Shown one piece after another: positions 28,209-36,512 of a stretch of 64,000 bases of DNA. Each line of letters opens with the position of its first letter. The stretch's first letter is position 1. Both the position numbers and the translations under genes were made by a program. The notes beneath the pieces are model-generated. The model saw nothing but the letters and a program-made list of their open reading frames with translations, ran no database searches and was not told the origin of the DNA. This DNA is from Paenibacillus lacisoli (lineage in GTDB: Bacteria; Bacillota; Bacilli; Paenibacillales; Paenibacillaceae), in contig NZ_JAUQTB010000007.1 of assembly GCF_030580655.1 (NCBI RefSeq), positions 1-64,000 on the forward strand, given 5' to 3'.

Positions 28209-29675
28209 CTATTCTACCGGAGCGGAAAAGCTGGCCGGCAGCCAGATGATAAAGGTGGTTCCCTCACCGCGGCGTGTGACGACTTCTACGGACCCTTTGT
28301 GCTCCTCTATAATCCATTTGGCAATCGATAACCCAAGCCCAATTCCTTCTGTTGCTCCGCGGGACTCATCAGCCCGATAGAAGCGATCAAAGATATAAGG
28401 AACTTCATCCTTGTCCATACCGATCCCTGTATCACTGACACGCAGTCCGACCTGTCCCTTGTACAACACGGCGTCAAAGGTAACATGGCCCTCGGGTGTG
28501 TACTTGAAGGCATTCTCGATAAAGATAAAGAGCATCTGCTGCAGATAATCCTTACTGCCATTCACATAGACACCATTGAGAACAGAAAAGTCACCCACAC
28601 GCCACTCTGCGCTGTGCTCAAGGAATTGGGCACGGCGTGCTACTTCCTTGACTACAATTTCCAGCGGCACCGGCTCCTTATCGATCGTCTGCCCCGTGTC
28701 CGCACGCGCAAGAGACAGCATGTCGTTAACGAGTCTGCTCATCCGTTTACCTTCATCCGCCATATCATCGATGGCTTCCATGGACATGGCACGCAGTGTC
28801 TCTTCGTCCAAATTCGGCCGTTCGCTCTGATCGGAGGCCCACATTTTCTTAAGGAAATCAACGTTGCCCCGGATTGTAGTCAACGGTGTGCGAAGCTCAT
28901 GAGAAGCATCGGATACGAAGCGCCGCTGCTTCGCGTAAGCGTTCTCCAGATTTTTATAGAAGCCCTCTGTACGCTCCAGCATCAGATTCACCGTACCGAT
29001 CAGACTTCCGATTTCGTCCGGCGGACCATCATATTCTATACGCACACTAAGATCGTCACCCGACTGGATCTGATTCGCGGCCTCAATAACCTTGACTAGC
29101 GGACGCATCGATTTGCGCGCCAGGAACAGGCCTGTCGAAGCAGCCAATACGACAGCGATCAGGGAACCATAGACCAGAATGTACTGCAGCCGATCCATAA
29201 GACGGTCCTGCGATGTGGTAAACTGGGCAACCTGCAGATAGGCAATAACCTGATCTTCCCCAGTCGCATAGAGCGGTGTCTGATACATCATCGCGGGATA
29301 ACCGTTAAATTTGATTTTGTGAACACCTTTTTCCGCCGCAGCCTGATCTGCCTGGGGAACGTTGAACCGTAAATTGCTGTCCTTGAGATTGCTTGTAATA
29401 AAAGACTGCCCTGTACGGTAGTCATTAATCTGCACATAATATTGCGCATCGCCCAGCTTGCTCTGGGTAGCAGCGTCCGGCTTTACATTCAGCTGGCTCG
29501 AGAACGGATCCAGATTCATCTGGTCGATCAGGCTTTCCCCCATGTTCTGAATTTGAATCTCTATCTCATGGTACGTATTGTAGTGGACCAGCCCGTAAAT
29601 CCCCAGCCCGAAAATAAACAAAACCAGTGCAAGGATGCCTGAATACCAGGCGGTCAGTCGTAAGCGAATCGACAT
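28209..29675 (-). CDS. Two-component sensor histidine kinase
   Basis: A 488-residue membrane kinase. There are two transmembrane helices (about 10-30 and 165-185) around an extracellular sensor domain of about 130 residues. A HAMP domain, a dimerisation box with His259 (FVSDASHELRTPLTTI) and an ATPase domain follow (FIENAFKYTPEG, VSDTGIGMDKDE, GIGLGLSIAKWI). It begins immediately after the stop of its response regulator. The upstream HtrA protease suggests an envelope or protein-quality signal, as with CssRS/MprAB-type systems, but the signal is inferred. Confidence 0.93.
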   Translation of the reverse strand: MSIRLRLTAWYSGILALVLFIFGLGIYGLVHYNTYHEIEIQIQNMGESLIDQMNLDPFSSQLNVKPDAATQSKLGDAQYYVQINDYRTGQSFITSNLKDSNLRFNVPQADQAAAEKGVHKIKFNGYPAMMYQTPLYATGEDQVIAYLQVAQFTTSQDRLMDRLQYILVYGSLIAVVLAASTGLFLARKSMRPLVKVIEAANQIQSGDDLSVRIEYDGPPDEIGSLIGTVNLMLERTEGFYKNLENAYAKQRRFVSDASHELRTPLTTIRGNVDFLKKMWASDQSERPNLDEETLRAMSMEAIDDMADEGKRMSRLVNDMLSLARADTGQTIDKEPVPLEIVVKEVARRAQFLEHSAEWRVGDFSVLNGVYVNGSKDYLQQMLFIFIENAFKYTPEGHVTFDAVLYKGQVGLRVSDTGIGMDKDEVPYIFDRFYRADESRGATEGIGLGLSIAKWIIEEHKGSVEVVTRRGEGTTFIIWLPASFSAPVE

Positions 29676-30365
29676 CTAGCTGTCACCTCTAAGTATATAA
29701 CCTGCACCACGGATCGTCTGAATAATCCGTTTACCTCCAAACTCCTCCGTTTTTTGCCTCAGCATGGCAATATATACCTCAAGCACATTGGATTCACCAC
29801 TGTAGTCATAACCCCAGATTTTGTCCATGATCAGATCCCGGGACAGAACACGCTTCGGATTCTGCATGAAGAGATGCAGCAGCTCGAACTCCTTGGCCGT
29901 CAGCTCCAGACGCTGGCCGCCGCGGACCACCTCACGTGAATCGTTATCCAGCATAATATCTTCGAATACCAGCGCTGCGCTGGAACTGTCTGCTGTCTCA
30001 GTTTTCCGGCGCAGCAGTGCACGTACACGGGCCAGCAGTTCTTCGAGAGCAAACGGCTTAACCAGATAATCATCGGCACCCAGATCAAGTCCTTTGACCC
30101 GGTGTTCGATCTCATCCTTTGCTGTCAGCATCAGGATCGGTACGGTGCTGCCCGCTTCGCGCAGTCGGCGGCACACTTCAAATCCGTCCACCTGCGGCAT
30201 CATCACATCCAGAACAACAACATCCGGTTCACCCGACAGCATCTTGTTCAGTCCCTCGGCACCGTTGCTTGCGGTCAACACCTCGTACCCTTCGAAGGCA
30301 AGTCCACGGCGCAGCATCGATACAATTTTATCATCATCATCAATTACCAATATGGTTGATCTCAT
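29676..30365 (-). CDS. OmpR-family response regulator
   Basis: A 229-residue regulator: receiver with acidic pocket (VIDDDD), phospho-acceptor Asp53 (VVVLDVMMP), Thr/Lys switch residues (MLTAKD, LVKPFAL), then an OmpR-type winged helix ending in IIQTIRGAGYILRGDS. It forms a two-gene unit with the following kinase, with no gap between stop and start codons. A terminator separates it from the upstream htrA gene, so it probably has its own promoter. Confidence 0.94.
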   Translation of the reverse strand: MRSTILVIDDDDKIVSMLRRGLAFEGYEVLTASNGAEGLNKMLSGEPDVVVLDVMMPQVDGFEVCRRLREAGSTVPILMLTAKDEIEHRVKGLDLGADDYLVKPFALEELLARVRALLRRKTETADSSSAALVFEDIMLDNDSREVVRGGQRLELTAKEFELLHLFMQNPKRVLSRDLIMDKIWGYDYSGESNVLEVYIAMLRQKTEEFGGKRIIQTIRGAGYILRGDS

Positions 30366-30435
30366 ATTTATATCTATCCCCTTTAATCAGCTCTGATCTT
30401 GGATAACCCCATATCCTTATTGTATCCGTGGCATG

Positions 30436-30462
30436 CAAAAAGCGGAAGGGGCTGCCCTTCCG
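30436..30462 (-). terminator. Terminator of htrA
   Basis: Stem GCGGAAGGG / CCCTTCCGC followed by TTTTTGC on the minus strand, 36 bp past the htrA stop codon. Confidence 0.88.
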
Positions 30463-30498
30463 CCTGCTGGATACCCAGATGGCCGGCTTGTGAACATC

Positions 30499-32166
30499 TT
30501 AGCGCTGAGAAGAATCCTGACTTTGTCCCTGCTGCGAGCTCGCAAACTGGTTACGGTCGCCGAGTTTCACTTTCAGGTCCAGGTTTTTACCGTCGCGATT
30601 GACGTTCAGCGTAATCGTATCACCGACTTTTTGCTTTTGGATAAAGGCAATCAATTCCTGGCTGGTTGCATATTTTGTACCATTGATGCCTGTAATAATG
30701 TCATATTGACGTAGATCTGCCTGGTAAGCCGGGGACTTGAACATAACCTGGTTAACATATGCACCTTCAGTCAGTGTTGTTCCCAGTTCCTGGGCAACCT
30801 GAGGGCTCATGTCTCCCAAAGTCGCACCGATGAACGGTACAGGCTCTTTAGGGATTTCCTGATTATTCTTAAGCTTATCCAGTACCGACGAAATCGTGTT
30901 GGCCGGAATTGCAAAACCAATACCTTGGGCATCCGCACTTACCGCTACGTTCATGCCAATGACCTCACCGTTCAGATTCAGCAGCGGACCACCAGAGTTA
31001 CCAGGGTTGATGGAAGCATCCGTCTGAATCAAATGCTTGTACTGGGTAGGTTGGCCTGTAGATTCACTGTTAATTGTGATTTCACGTTCCTTCGCACTCA
31101 GGACACCTGCAGTTACAGAATGTTCGAACCCTTCCGGGTTACCGATCGCAACCATCCACTCGCCAACCTGAGCGTTATCAGAGTTGCCAAGCGATACGAT
31201 AGGGAAATCATTGTTTCCTTCGATCTTCAGCACAGCCAGATCCAGATCTGCACTGTGACCAAGCAGTTTGGCTTCGTAAGGTCTGTTATTATTCATGTTC
31301 TCAACCGTAACCTGAATGACATCAGCGCCTTCAATAACGTGATTGTTCGTCAGGATATAGCCGCTTTTATCAAAAATAAAACCGGAACCAATACCAAGCG
31401 GTGTCAGCTTGCCGCTGCCGCTGCTGCCGCTGTCGTTGCCGCCATTATTGCTGCTGCCATCACCGGAACCGCCAAAAAAGTACTGGTACAACGGGTCATT
31501 AAAATAAGAGTTGCCGCTGTTCCCGCTGTTTCCACCGTTACTGCTGCTGCCGCCTGATTTGGACAAGGTGCTGATCTTCACGACTGCAGGTCCCGCCTTT
31601 TTCACTACAGACTGCACATCAGCCGATCCGCTAGGCATAACAGCCGGTACGACACCGCTGGAGCCCGAACCGTTGTTATCATTACTGCCCGAGCCTTCGC
31701 CCGAAGCTGTGGTCGCCGCGGCTGACTGGTTCTGATTGAGAGCTGCATCCGGCGTGAACAGATTGGTCCGGTCTGCTGTATACATCAGCACGGTGATGAC
31801 AATCATGCCGGCGATGAAGGAAAAGAAAGCAGTACGGAATGATGATTTCTTCGGCTTCTGGTTATACTGCCAATTCTTGCCGCTGGCGCCGCCTGAATTG
31901 CTGCTGGCCGGCTGCGGAACCGGATTGGATTGATAGGCTGCCGGAATCGGTTTGACCTGCTGAGGCTCCGTCACCTCAACCTCACCTTCCTGTCTTCCGT
32001 AGCCATTCTCGCCAGAAGAGGTTCTGCCTGCTTCGTTATTGTTAATAGAAGAAAACGGTCCGTAAGAGTAGTAGTAGGATGAGTTTTTGTTTTTCTCGCT
32101 GGACTGCTGACCTGCTGCTTGATCCTTCTCATCTTCACGGCGACCGAATTGTTTGTTATCGTCCAT
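30499..32166 (-). CDS. htrA: HtrA-like membrane-anchored serine protease (S1C) with PDZ domain
   Basis: A 555-residue HtrA/DegP-type protease for misfolded or secreted proteins. A cytoplasmic, low-complexity N-terminus of about 108 residues precedes one transmembrane helix (about 112-130). The trypsin-like domain has His276 (TNNHVIEGA), Asp309 (DLDLAVLKI) and Ser391 (NPGNSGGPLL), and one PDZ domain lies at about 440-540. Gly/Ser/Asn-rich stretches at 155-180 and 203-252 make it longer than B. subtilis HtrA (about 450). It lies just upstream of a two-component system and downstream of liaFSR, which fits an envelope-stress cluster. Confidence 0.93.
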   Translation of the reverse strand: MDDNKQFGRREDEKDQAAGQQSSEKNKNSSYYYSYGPFSSINNNEAGRTSSGENGYGRQEGEVEVTEPQQVKPIPAAYQSNPVPQPASSNSGGASGKNWQYNQKPKKSSFRTAFFSFIAGMIVITVLMYTADRTNLFTPDAALNQNQSAAATTASGEGSGSNDNNGSGSSGVVPAVMPSGSADVQSVVKKAGPAVVKISTLSKSGGSSSNGGNSGNSGNSYFNDPLYQYFFGGSGDGSSNNGGNDSGSSGSGKLTPLGIGSGFIFDKSGYILTNNHVIEGADVIQVTVENMNNNRPYEAKLLGHSADLDLAVLKIEGNNDFPIVSLGNSDNAQVGEWMVAIGNPEGFEHSVTAGVLSAKEREITINSESTGQPTQYKHLIQTDASINPGNSGGPLLNLNGEVIGMNVAVSADAQGIGFAIPANTISSVLDKLKNNQEIPKEPVPFIGATLGDMSPQVAQELGTTLTEGAYVNQVMFKSPAYQADLRQYDIITGINGTKYATSQELIAFIQKQKVGDTITLNVNRDGKNLDLKVKLGDRNQFASSQQGQSQDSSQR

Positions 32167-32283
32167 CGTTAGCTTCCTCCTGTCCTTTAACTACAAAGGT
32201 TGTTCTTTTAACTGTCTTTATTTTGTACTTTAAACCTTAAGTACACATTAAAAACAATTAAAAAGGAGATAAAAGCCATATAA

Positions 32284-32943
32284 TCAGGTGTTCTGCACCC
32301 ATCCTTTGCGGTGAGCATAAATGGCCAGCTGTGTCCGATCCTCCAACTCGCACTTCATCAGCAGGTTGCTGACATGGGTTTTCACCGTCTTGATGCTGAT
32401 ATGCAGCTCTTCTGCGATATCCTTGTTGCTCTTGCCTTCCGCGATCAGCAGCAGCACTTCCTTCTCACGCTCGGTCAGTCCGGAATCGTCGCTTTGAGCG
32501 GCACGCTGCCGGATACCGCGAGTCAATGCCTGTGAGACGTCGCTGGTCATCACCGGCATCCCCCGGCAGGCTCCCTGGAGCGCGTAAATCAACTCTTCGG
32601 CTGATACCGTCTTCAGCACGTAGCTGACAGCACCAGCTTCAACTGCCTCGACCACCAGGTCGTCCTCCAGGAAGCTGGTCAGGATCACAATCTTAAGATG
32701 CGGAAACTTGCCGAGTATCGCCCGTGTCGCCTGTGCCCCGTTCATAACCGGCATCATGAGGTCCATTAAAATAAGATCTGGATGCTCCTCAGCCGGGTGA
32801 TTCAGAAGATAATCCAGCATTCTTTGCCCGTTATCCGCTTCACCTATGACCTCAATGCTTGGCTCCAGCATCAGGTATGTTTTTAAGCCCATCCGTACCA
32901 TATCATGATCATCAACAATCATCACTCTCATTGTACTGCTCAT
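32284..32943 (-). CDS. liaR: LiaR-type response regulator
   Basis: A 219-residue NarL/LuxR response regulator: receiver with Asp61 (LILMDLMMPVMNG), acidic pair VDDHD, Thr and Lys switch residues, then a LuxR helix-turn-helix (LTEREKEVLLLIAEGKSN, IAEELHISIKTVKTHVSNLL). It overlaps liaS by 4 bp (ATGA) and forms the third gene of liaF-liaS-liaR. In Bacillus the system responds to cell-wall antibiotics acting on the lipid II cycle. The classical liaIH target operon is not in this window. Confidence 0.93.
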   Translation of the reverse strand: MSSTMRVMIVDDHDMVRMGLKTYLMLEPSIEVIGEADNGQRMLDYLLNHPAEEHPDLILMDLMMPVMNGAQATRAILGKFPHLKIVILTSFLEDDLVVEAVEAGAVSYVLKTVSAEELIYALQGACRGMPVMTSDVSQALTRGIRQRAAQSDDSGLTEREKEVLLLIAEGKSNKDIAEELHISIKTVKTHVSNLLMKCELEDRTQLAIYAHRKGWVQNT

Positions 32944-34034
32944 TCCTTCCTCGGCTCCTCTCCGCTTTCCGGAATATCGTGGTTTCTGTCCAACACTTCA
33001 GCTTGTTCATCTTTATATATTGGTATATGTACTCGTATGGTTGTACCTGCTCCCGGCTTGCTGACAATAGCTACCTGTCCCCCGAGCTTCTCCGCACGCT
33101 CCCGCATCGTCATCAGACCGTAAGAGCCCTGCCTCGTCTCGCTCTGCTGAAATCCTTGACCATCATCGCTCAAGCTCATGCTCACATGCCGTTCCCCTTC
33201 ACGCAAAAAAAGGCTGACCAGCCGCGCATCGGCATGCTTCACAATATTTGCCATTGCCTCCTGGATGATCAGGAACAACTGATGCTCAATCGCTTCCGAT
33301 AAGTCCCCCTGCAAGTCCAGCTCCTTGATTCCTTTCAGGCCGTTCTGGCGGCAGTAGTCCGGGAACCAGCCATCCAGGGCTTCGGCCAGACATTTCCCCT
33401 GGAGCTCCACAGGCCGAAGCTGGGCGATGAGCGCCCGCATCTGCTTCTGGGCGGATTGGGATATCGAGATCAGCTGATCCATCACCTGTTTGCCCTGTTC
33501 GGGACTTGCTTCCAGCACCTTCGGCAGCGCTGAAGCCGACATATGTATAGCGAACAGCTGCTGGCTGACCGTATCATGGAGATCCCGTGCCAGACGCCGC
33601 CGCTCCTCCAGCACCGCACGCTCTGCAGACTGCTCCTTTTCCAGCACCTCCTGCTCACCGAATCGCTGCAGCAGGCGCATTTTTTTCTCCATCGCGTCCA
33701 TCATCGTATTAAATTCGTGATAGACCCTGGCGAAGGAACGGTCTCCGGTCTCAGGCATACGAACAGACAAATTTCCTTTGGTGACCTGCAGCATATTCAG
33801 ATCCAGCATATCAATCCGGCGCTGGATCCGAATGCCGGCTATATAACCGATAACAGCAGTGGCGATGAGAATGCTGAGGATATACAGCAGCCAGACATGC
33901 GTGTCCGTTACCCGGATATAGCCATTCCAATATCCCATGTAGAGAGCTAACGCGGACACCGCACCCGTGAGCAAAAAATAAGTCAACAGCTCCCACTTGG
34001 CTGTTTTGAACAGGGACAAAGTATTCTTGATCAT
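32940..34034 (-). CDS. liaS: LiaS-type sensor histidine kinase
   Basis: A 364-residue intramembrane-sensing kinase. Two transmembrane helices (about 15-35 and 48-68) have only a short extracellular loop between them. A HAMP segment, a HisKA_3 dimerisation box with His153 (RLARDLHDTVSQQLFAIH) and an ATPase domain (EAMANIVKHADA, LSDDGQGF, SYGLMTMRERAEKLGG) follow. It starts 2 bp after liaF and overlaps liaR, so all three are translated together. The short loop suggests the stimulus reaches it through LiaF. Confidence 0.94.
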   Translation of the reverse strand: MIKNTLSLFKTAKWELLTYFLLTGAVSALALYMGYWNGYIRVTDTHVWLLYILSILIATAVIGYIAGIRIQRRIDMLDLNMLQVTKGNLSVRMPETGDRSFARVYHEFNTMMDAMEKKMRLLQRFGEQEVLEKEQSAERAVLEERRRLARDLHDTVSQQLFAIHMSASALPKVLEASPEQGKQVMDQLISISQSAQKQMRALIAQLRPVELQGKCLAEALDGWFPDYCRQNGLKGIKELDLQGDLSEAIEHQLFLIIQEAMANIVKHADARLVSLFLREGERHVSMSLSDDGQGFQQSETRQGSYGLMTMRERAEKLGGQVAIVSKPGAGTTIRVHIPIYKDEQAEVLDRNHDIPESGEEPRKE

Positions 34035-34036
34035 CG

Positions 34037-35041
34037 TTAGCCCACCTTGTTCACCCGAATATCACCGATAAAAGCACTGATATTCAGAATAATTTTCTTA
34101 TCCGCCTCCTTATAAAAGGAACTGACAACCTGACTGCTGCTCATAAACCCGCTTCGCTTTTCATTCAGGACGGACATATCTCCGATAAACGAACTGGTGT
34201 TTACTTTGATGCCGAGATCCATATCATCCGGAATGAAAACCTTCACGTCGCCAATAAAAGCAGAAATATTGATTTTAGTTTTGCCATAAGGAATTTGCGC
34301 CTTCGTCAAATCAATGACTGTGTCCCCGATGAACTGTGAAACATTCGTATTTTTAAGCTGAAAATCCTCATGGCCTAGATGGAAGTCGCCGATGAAGGTA
34401 GACTTGTTGACCTTGTCACCGCTGTGCCGGTGCTTGTGGTCCCAGCCTTCAGCCCATTCCTTCCGGTGGCGAGGATCTTCTCTGTGTTCACTTCGGTTAC
34501 GCCGATCACGATAGCGGTCGTCTCCATCGTCTTCGTAGTCAGGTGCATCAAGCGGATTTGTTTTTGCATCAGGTCCCATTTTGCCGAAAGTCTGTTCAAA
34601 CTGTTCATCCAGCGACAGGCCGGCTTTGCCAAACTCCTCATCCAGCGGACGGATATCCCGTCTGTCAAACGGAGGCTCCGGTGAAACGGGGCGCTCTTGA
34701 TCCGCCCGGCGGGGCCGGAACAGAACATATAATCCACAGCAGATGAACAGACCCGGGATCAAAAATTTAAAGAAATCACCGGGAGACAGATAAAACCATC
34801 CCAGGTTCCTGCCCTGAAAATAAATACCGATGCCCAAGACTATAAAAGGCCCGACCAAGCCCTGGCTGCCCCGACGGTCCGAGAGCATCTTTAACCCGGA
34901 TATCAGCAGAATGACAGGCCAGTAGGTCGATATCAAATATCCGAGACTGAAATCGATTACGCCCATCCGATCGAGTATAAAAAAGACACCCAGCGCTACC
35001 AGCAGCACTCCGGCAAACAATCGACTCGAAAAATGCTTCAT
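34037..35041 (-). CDS. liaF: LiaF-like membrane regulator with FIGD repeats
   Basis: A 334-residue LiaF homologue, in Bacillus the inhibitor of the LiaRS pathway. Four predicted membrane helices occupy the first 110 residues. A highly charged Arg/Asp/His-rich linker (about 115-210) follows, then a C-terminal beta-rich domain with five FIGD repeats (TFIGDFHL, QFIGDTVI, AFIGDVKV, SFIGDMSV, AFIGDIRV). B. subtilis LiaF is about 240 residues, so the linker is an expansion. ATG at 35041 has GGGG 8 nt upstream. First gene of liaFSR. Confidence 0.88.
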   Translation of the reverse strand: MKHFSSRLFAGVLLVALGVFFILDRMGVIDFSLGYLISTYWPVILLISGLKMLSDRRGSQGLVGPFIVLGIGIYFQGRNLGWFYLSPGDFFKFLIPGLFICCGLYVLFRPRRADQERPVSPEPPFDRRDIRPLDEEFGKAGLSLDEQFEQTFGKMGPDAKTNPLDAPDYEDDGDDRYRDRRNRSEHREDPRHRKEWAEGWDHKHRHSGDKVNKSTFIGDFHLGHEDFQLKNTNVSQFIGDTVIDLTKAQIPYGKTKINISAFIGDVKVFIPDDMDLGIKVNTSSFIGDMSVLNEKRSGFMSSSQVVSSFYKEADKKIILNISAFIGDIRVNKVG

Positions 35042-35184
35042 CACTCATTCCCCTTTACGTTAGCTGCTTACATCACAGCATCACTCTTTCCTGTAGACAG
35101 TGTATCGCAATTCCTGTCCAAGACAGAAGCGCCGTCAGAAGGAAATTGTTCTCGGTCCAGAGACGGAGAAGCTGGATTAGAATG

Positions 35185-35217
35185 GAAAAAACCCGGCGCA
35201 GAAGCACCGGGGTTTTT
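35185..35217 (-). terminator. Terminator of the SASP gene
   Basis: An AAACCCCGG / CCGGGTTT stem around a short loop is followed by TTTTCC on the minus strand, 30 bp past the stop codon. Confidence 0.75.
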
Positions 35218-35250
35218 CATCGTCGTTGGAATATCCTCCAACACGCTTAT

Positions 35251-35526
35251 TTATTGCTTGGCGTTGAAGTTCTCGTCAAACTTCTCATTTGGTGTCTTGA
35301 AGTTCTCTTGAACTTTACCGCGCGCAGAAGATTGAACGGATTGAGAAATGTTGCTTGCTGTGTCTACAGCAAATTCTTCATCATACTTTTCGTTTGGTGT
35401 TTGGAAGTTATCCTGTACTTTGTTTTGTGCGGATTGCTGTACTTTTGGTGCTACAGTGTTGAAGTTGCTGTCTTGACCAAATTCTGTAGAAAGATTACGA
35501 TTCATTCCGCCTCTGTTTCTAGCCAT
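35251..35526 (-). CDS. Probable gamma-type small acid-soluble spore protein
   Basis: A 91-residue Gln/Asn-rich protein without hydrophobic stretches. It holds two tandem repeats of about 35 residues: TEFGQD...KVQDNFQTPNEKYD, then EEFAVD...KVQENFKTPNEKFD. The EF(A/G)xD starts resemble the GPR protease sites of gamma-type SASPs, which serve as amino-acid stores in spores. Start and ribosome binding site (GGAGGC upstream) are good. The repeat unit differs from B. subtilis SspE, so the assignment rests on composition and repeat pattern; forespore control is expected but not shown. Confidence 0.6.
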   Translation of the reverse strand: MARNRGGMNRNLSTEFGQDSNFNTVAPKVQQSAQNKVQDNFQTPNEKYDEEFAVDTASNISQSVQSSARGKVQENFKTPNEKFDENFNAKQ

Positions 35527-35608
35527 GTTGGAAAGCCTCCTCGATTTTATAATAAGGGAAATTCAGTTCCCTAGAGTAGTATGCGAAGACGTTCCCGGCC
35601 TTATGCGC

Positions 35609-36373
35609 TTAAAGTGTTTTCTCAAGCACAGACGATGGAATGGACTTATTAACTTCAATCACCTTTCCGAAGTGCCGCAGCATTTCTTCCGTACATTTAC
35701 CGGTTCCCCGTTTGATCACCTGAACGGTTACATTTTTTTTGCCCCACTCCCTGAACACCTGCTTGGTGGTCTTGAAGTACAGATCAATCTTGTTGCCTTT
35801 GATGGCTGAACCCGTATCAGCTACAATGCCGTAACCATAACCAGGAATGTACAAAATGCTGCCCAACGGAAATACACGCGGATCCGCAGCAATGGTCGAC
35901 AGCTTGCTCTTGTCCCGCTTGACTTTGACTCCGGAGTACGTAATACCGTATTGAGGATGAGATGGACTTTTTCCCGTAGATTCCACCCCGGCAGTGTAAC
36001 CAGTAGCTGTCACCTCAACGGCCGATATAATTTGTTCTTCAGGCGGTGCAAGCACCGGCAACAGATCTTGGGTCGACTCCCTCTTTACCTGAGGTGCAGG
36101 TTTAGGCTGCGCCTTGTGATAAGCCTCCATATCCGACGCTGATGGCAGATCCGGCAGATTTCGGGATGCAGTATATGCGTAGACCGGCGCCAGCTGGCTC
36201 AGCAGACTTCCGGTAAATAAGCTAAGACGGGAATACATGTAATCGGTGTCTGCGTTGGGAATCTCCCTGAATTCTGCTGCCTGGACACGCGCAGGCATAA
36301 GACTATACGACAGCATCAAGGTAAATATCGCAACCAAAGCAAAAATCCTCTGCCCAATGGACTTGTCATTCAT
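35609..36373 (-). CDS. 3D-domain exported protein (possible cell-wall lytic enzyme)
   Basis: A 254-residue exported protein with signal peptide ([23 protein letters not shown]). A Pro/Lys-rich linker is followed by a C-terminal 3D domain: [16 protein letters not shown], then [32 protein letters not shown] and NKIDLYF. The three conserved aspartates are present. The domain is shared with YuiC and MltA-type lytic transglycosylases, so a role in peptidoglycan turnover, possibly at spore germination, is plausible. ATG at 36373 has GGGGGAGG 6 nt upstream; the longer open frame is rejected. Confidence 0.85.
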   Translation of the reverse strand: MNDKSIGQRIFALVAIFTLMLSYSLMPARVQAAEFREIPNADTDYMYSRLSLFTGSLLSQLAPVYAYTASRNLPDLPSASDMEAYHKAQPKPAPQVKRESTQDLLPVLAPPEEQIISAVEVTATGYTAGVESTGKSPSHPQYGITYSGVKVKRDKSKLSTIAADPRVFPLGSILYIPGYGYGIVADTGSAIKGNKIDLYFKTTKQVFREWGKKNVTVQVIKRGTGKCTEEMLRHFGKVIEVNKSIPSSVLEKTL

Positions 36374-36512
36374 GTGAAAACCTCCCCCTTTACTGCAAGG
36401 TTTTCCAGAAAAAAGTCCATTTATACCGAAATCGTTCACTTTAGCTGTAACACAGTGCACGATCCGGCGGCAGAGGATCATAGGTAAGACGTAGTTAATG
36501 ACTGTAGATCAA

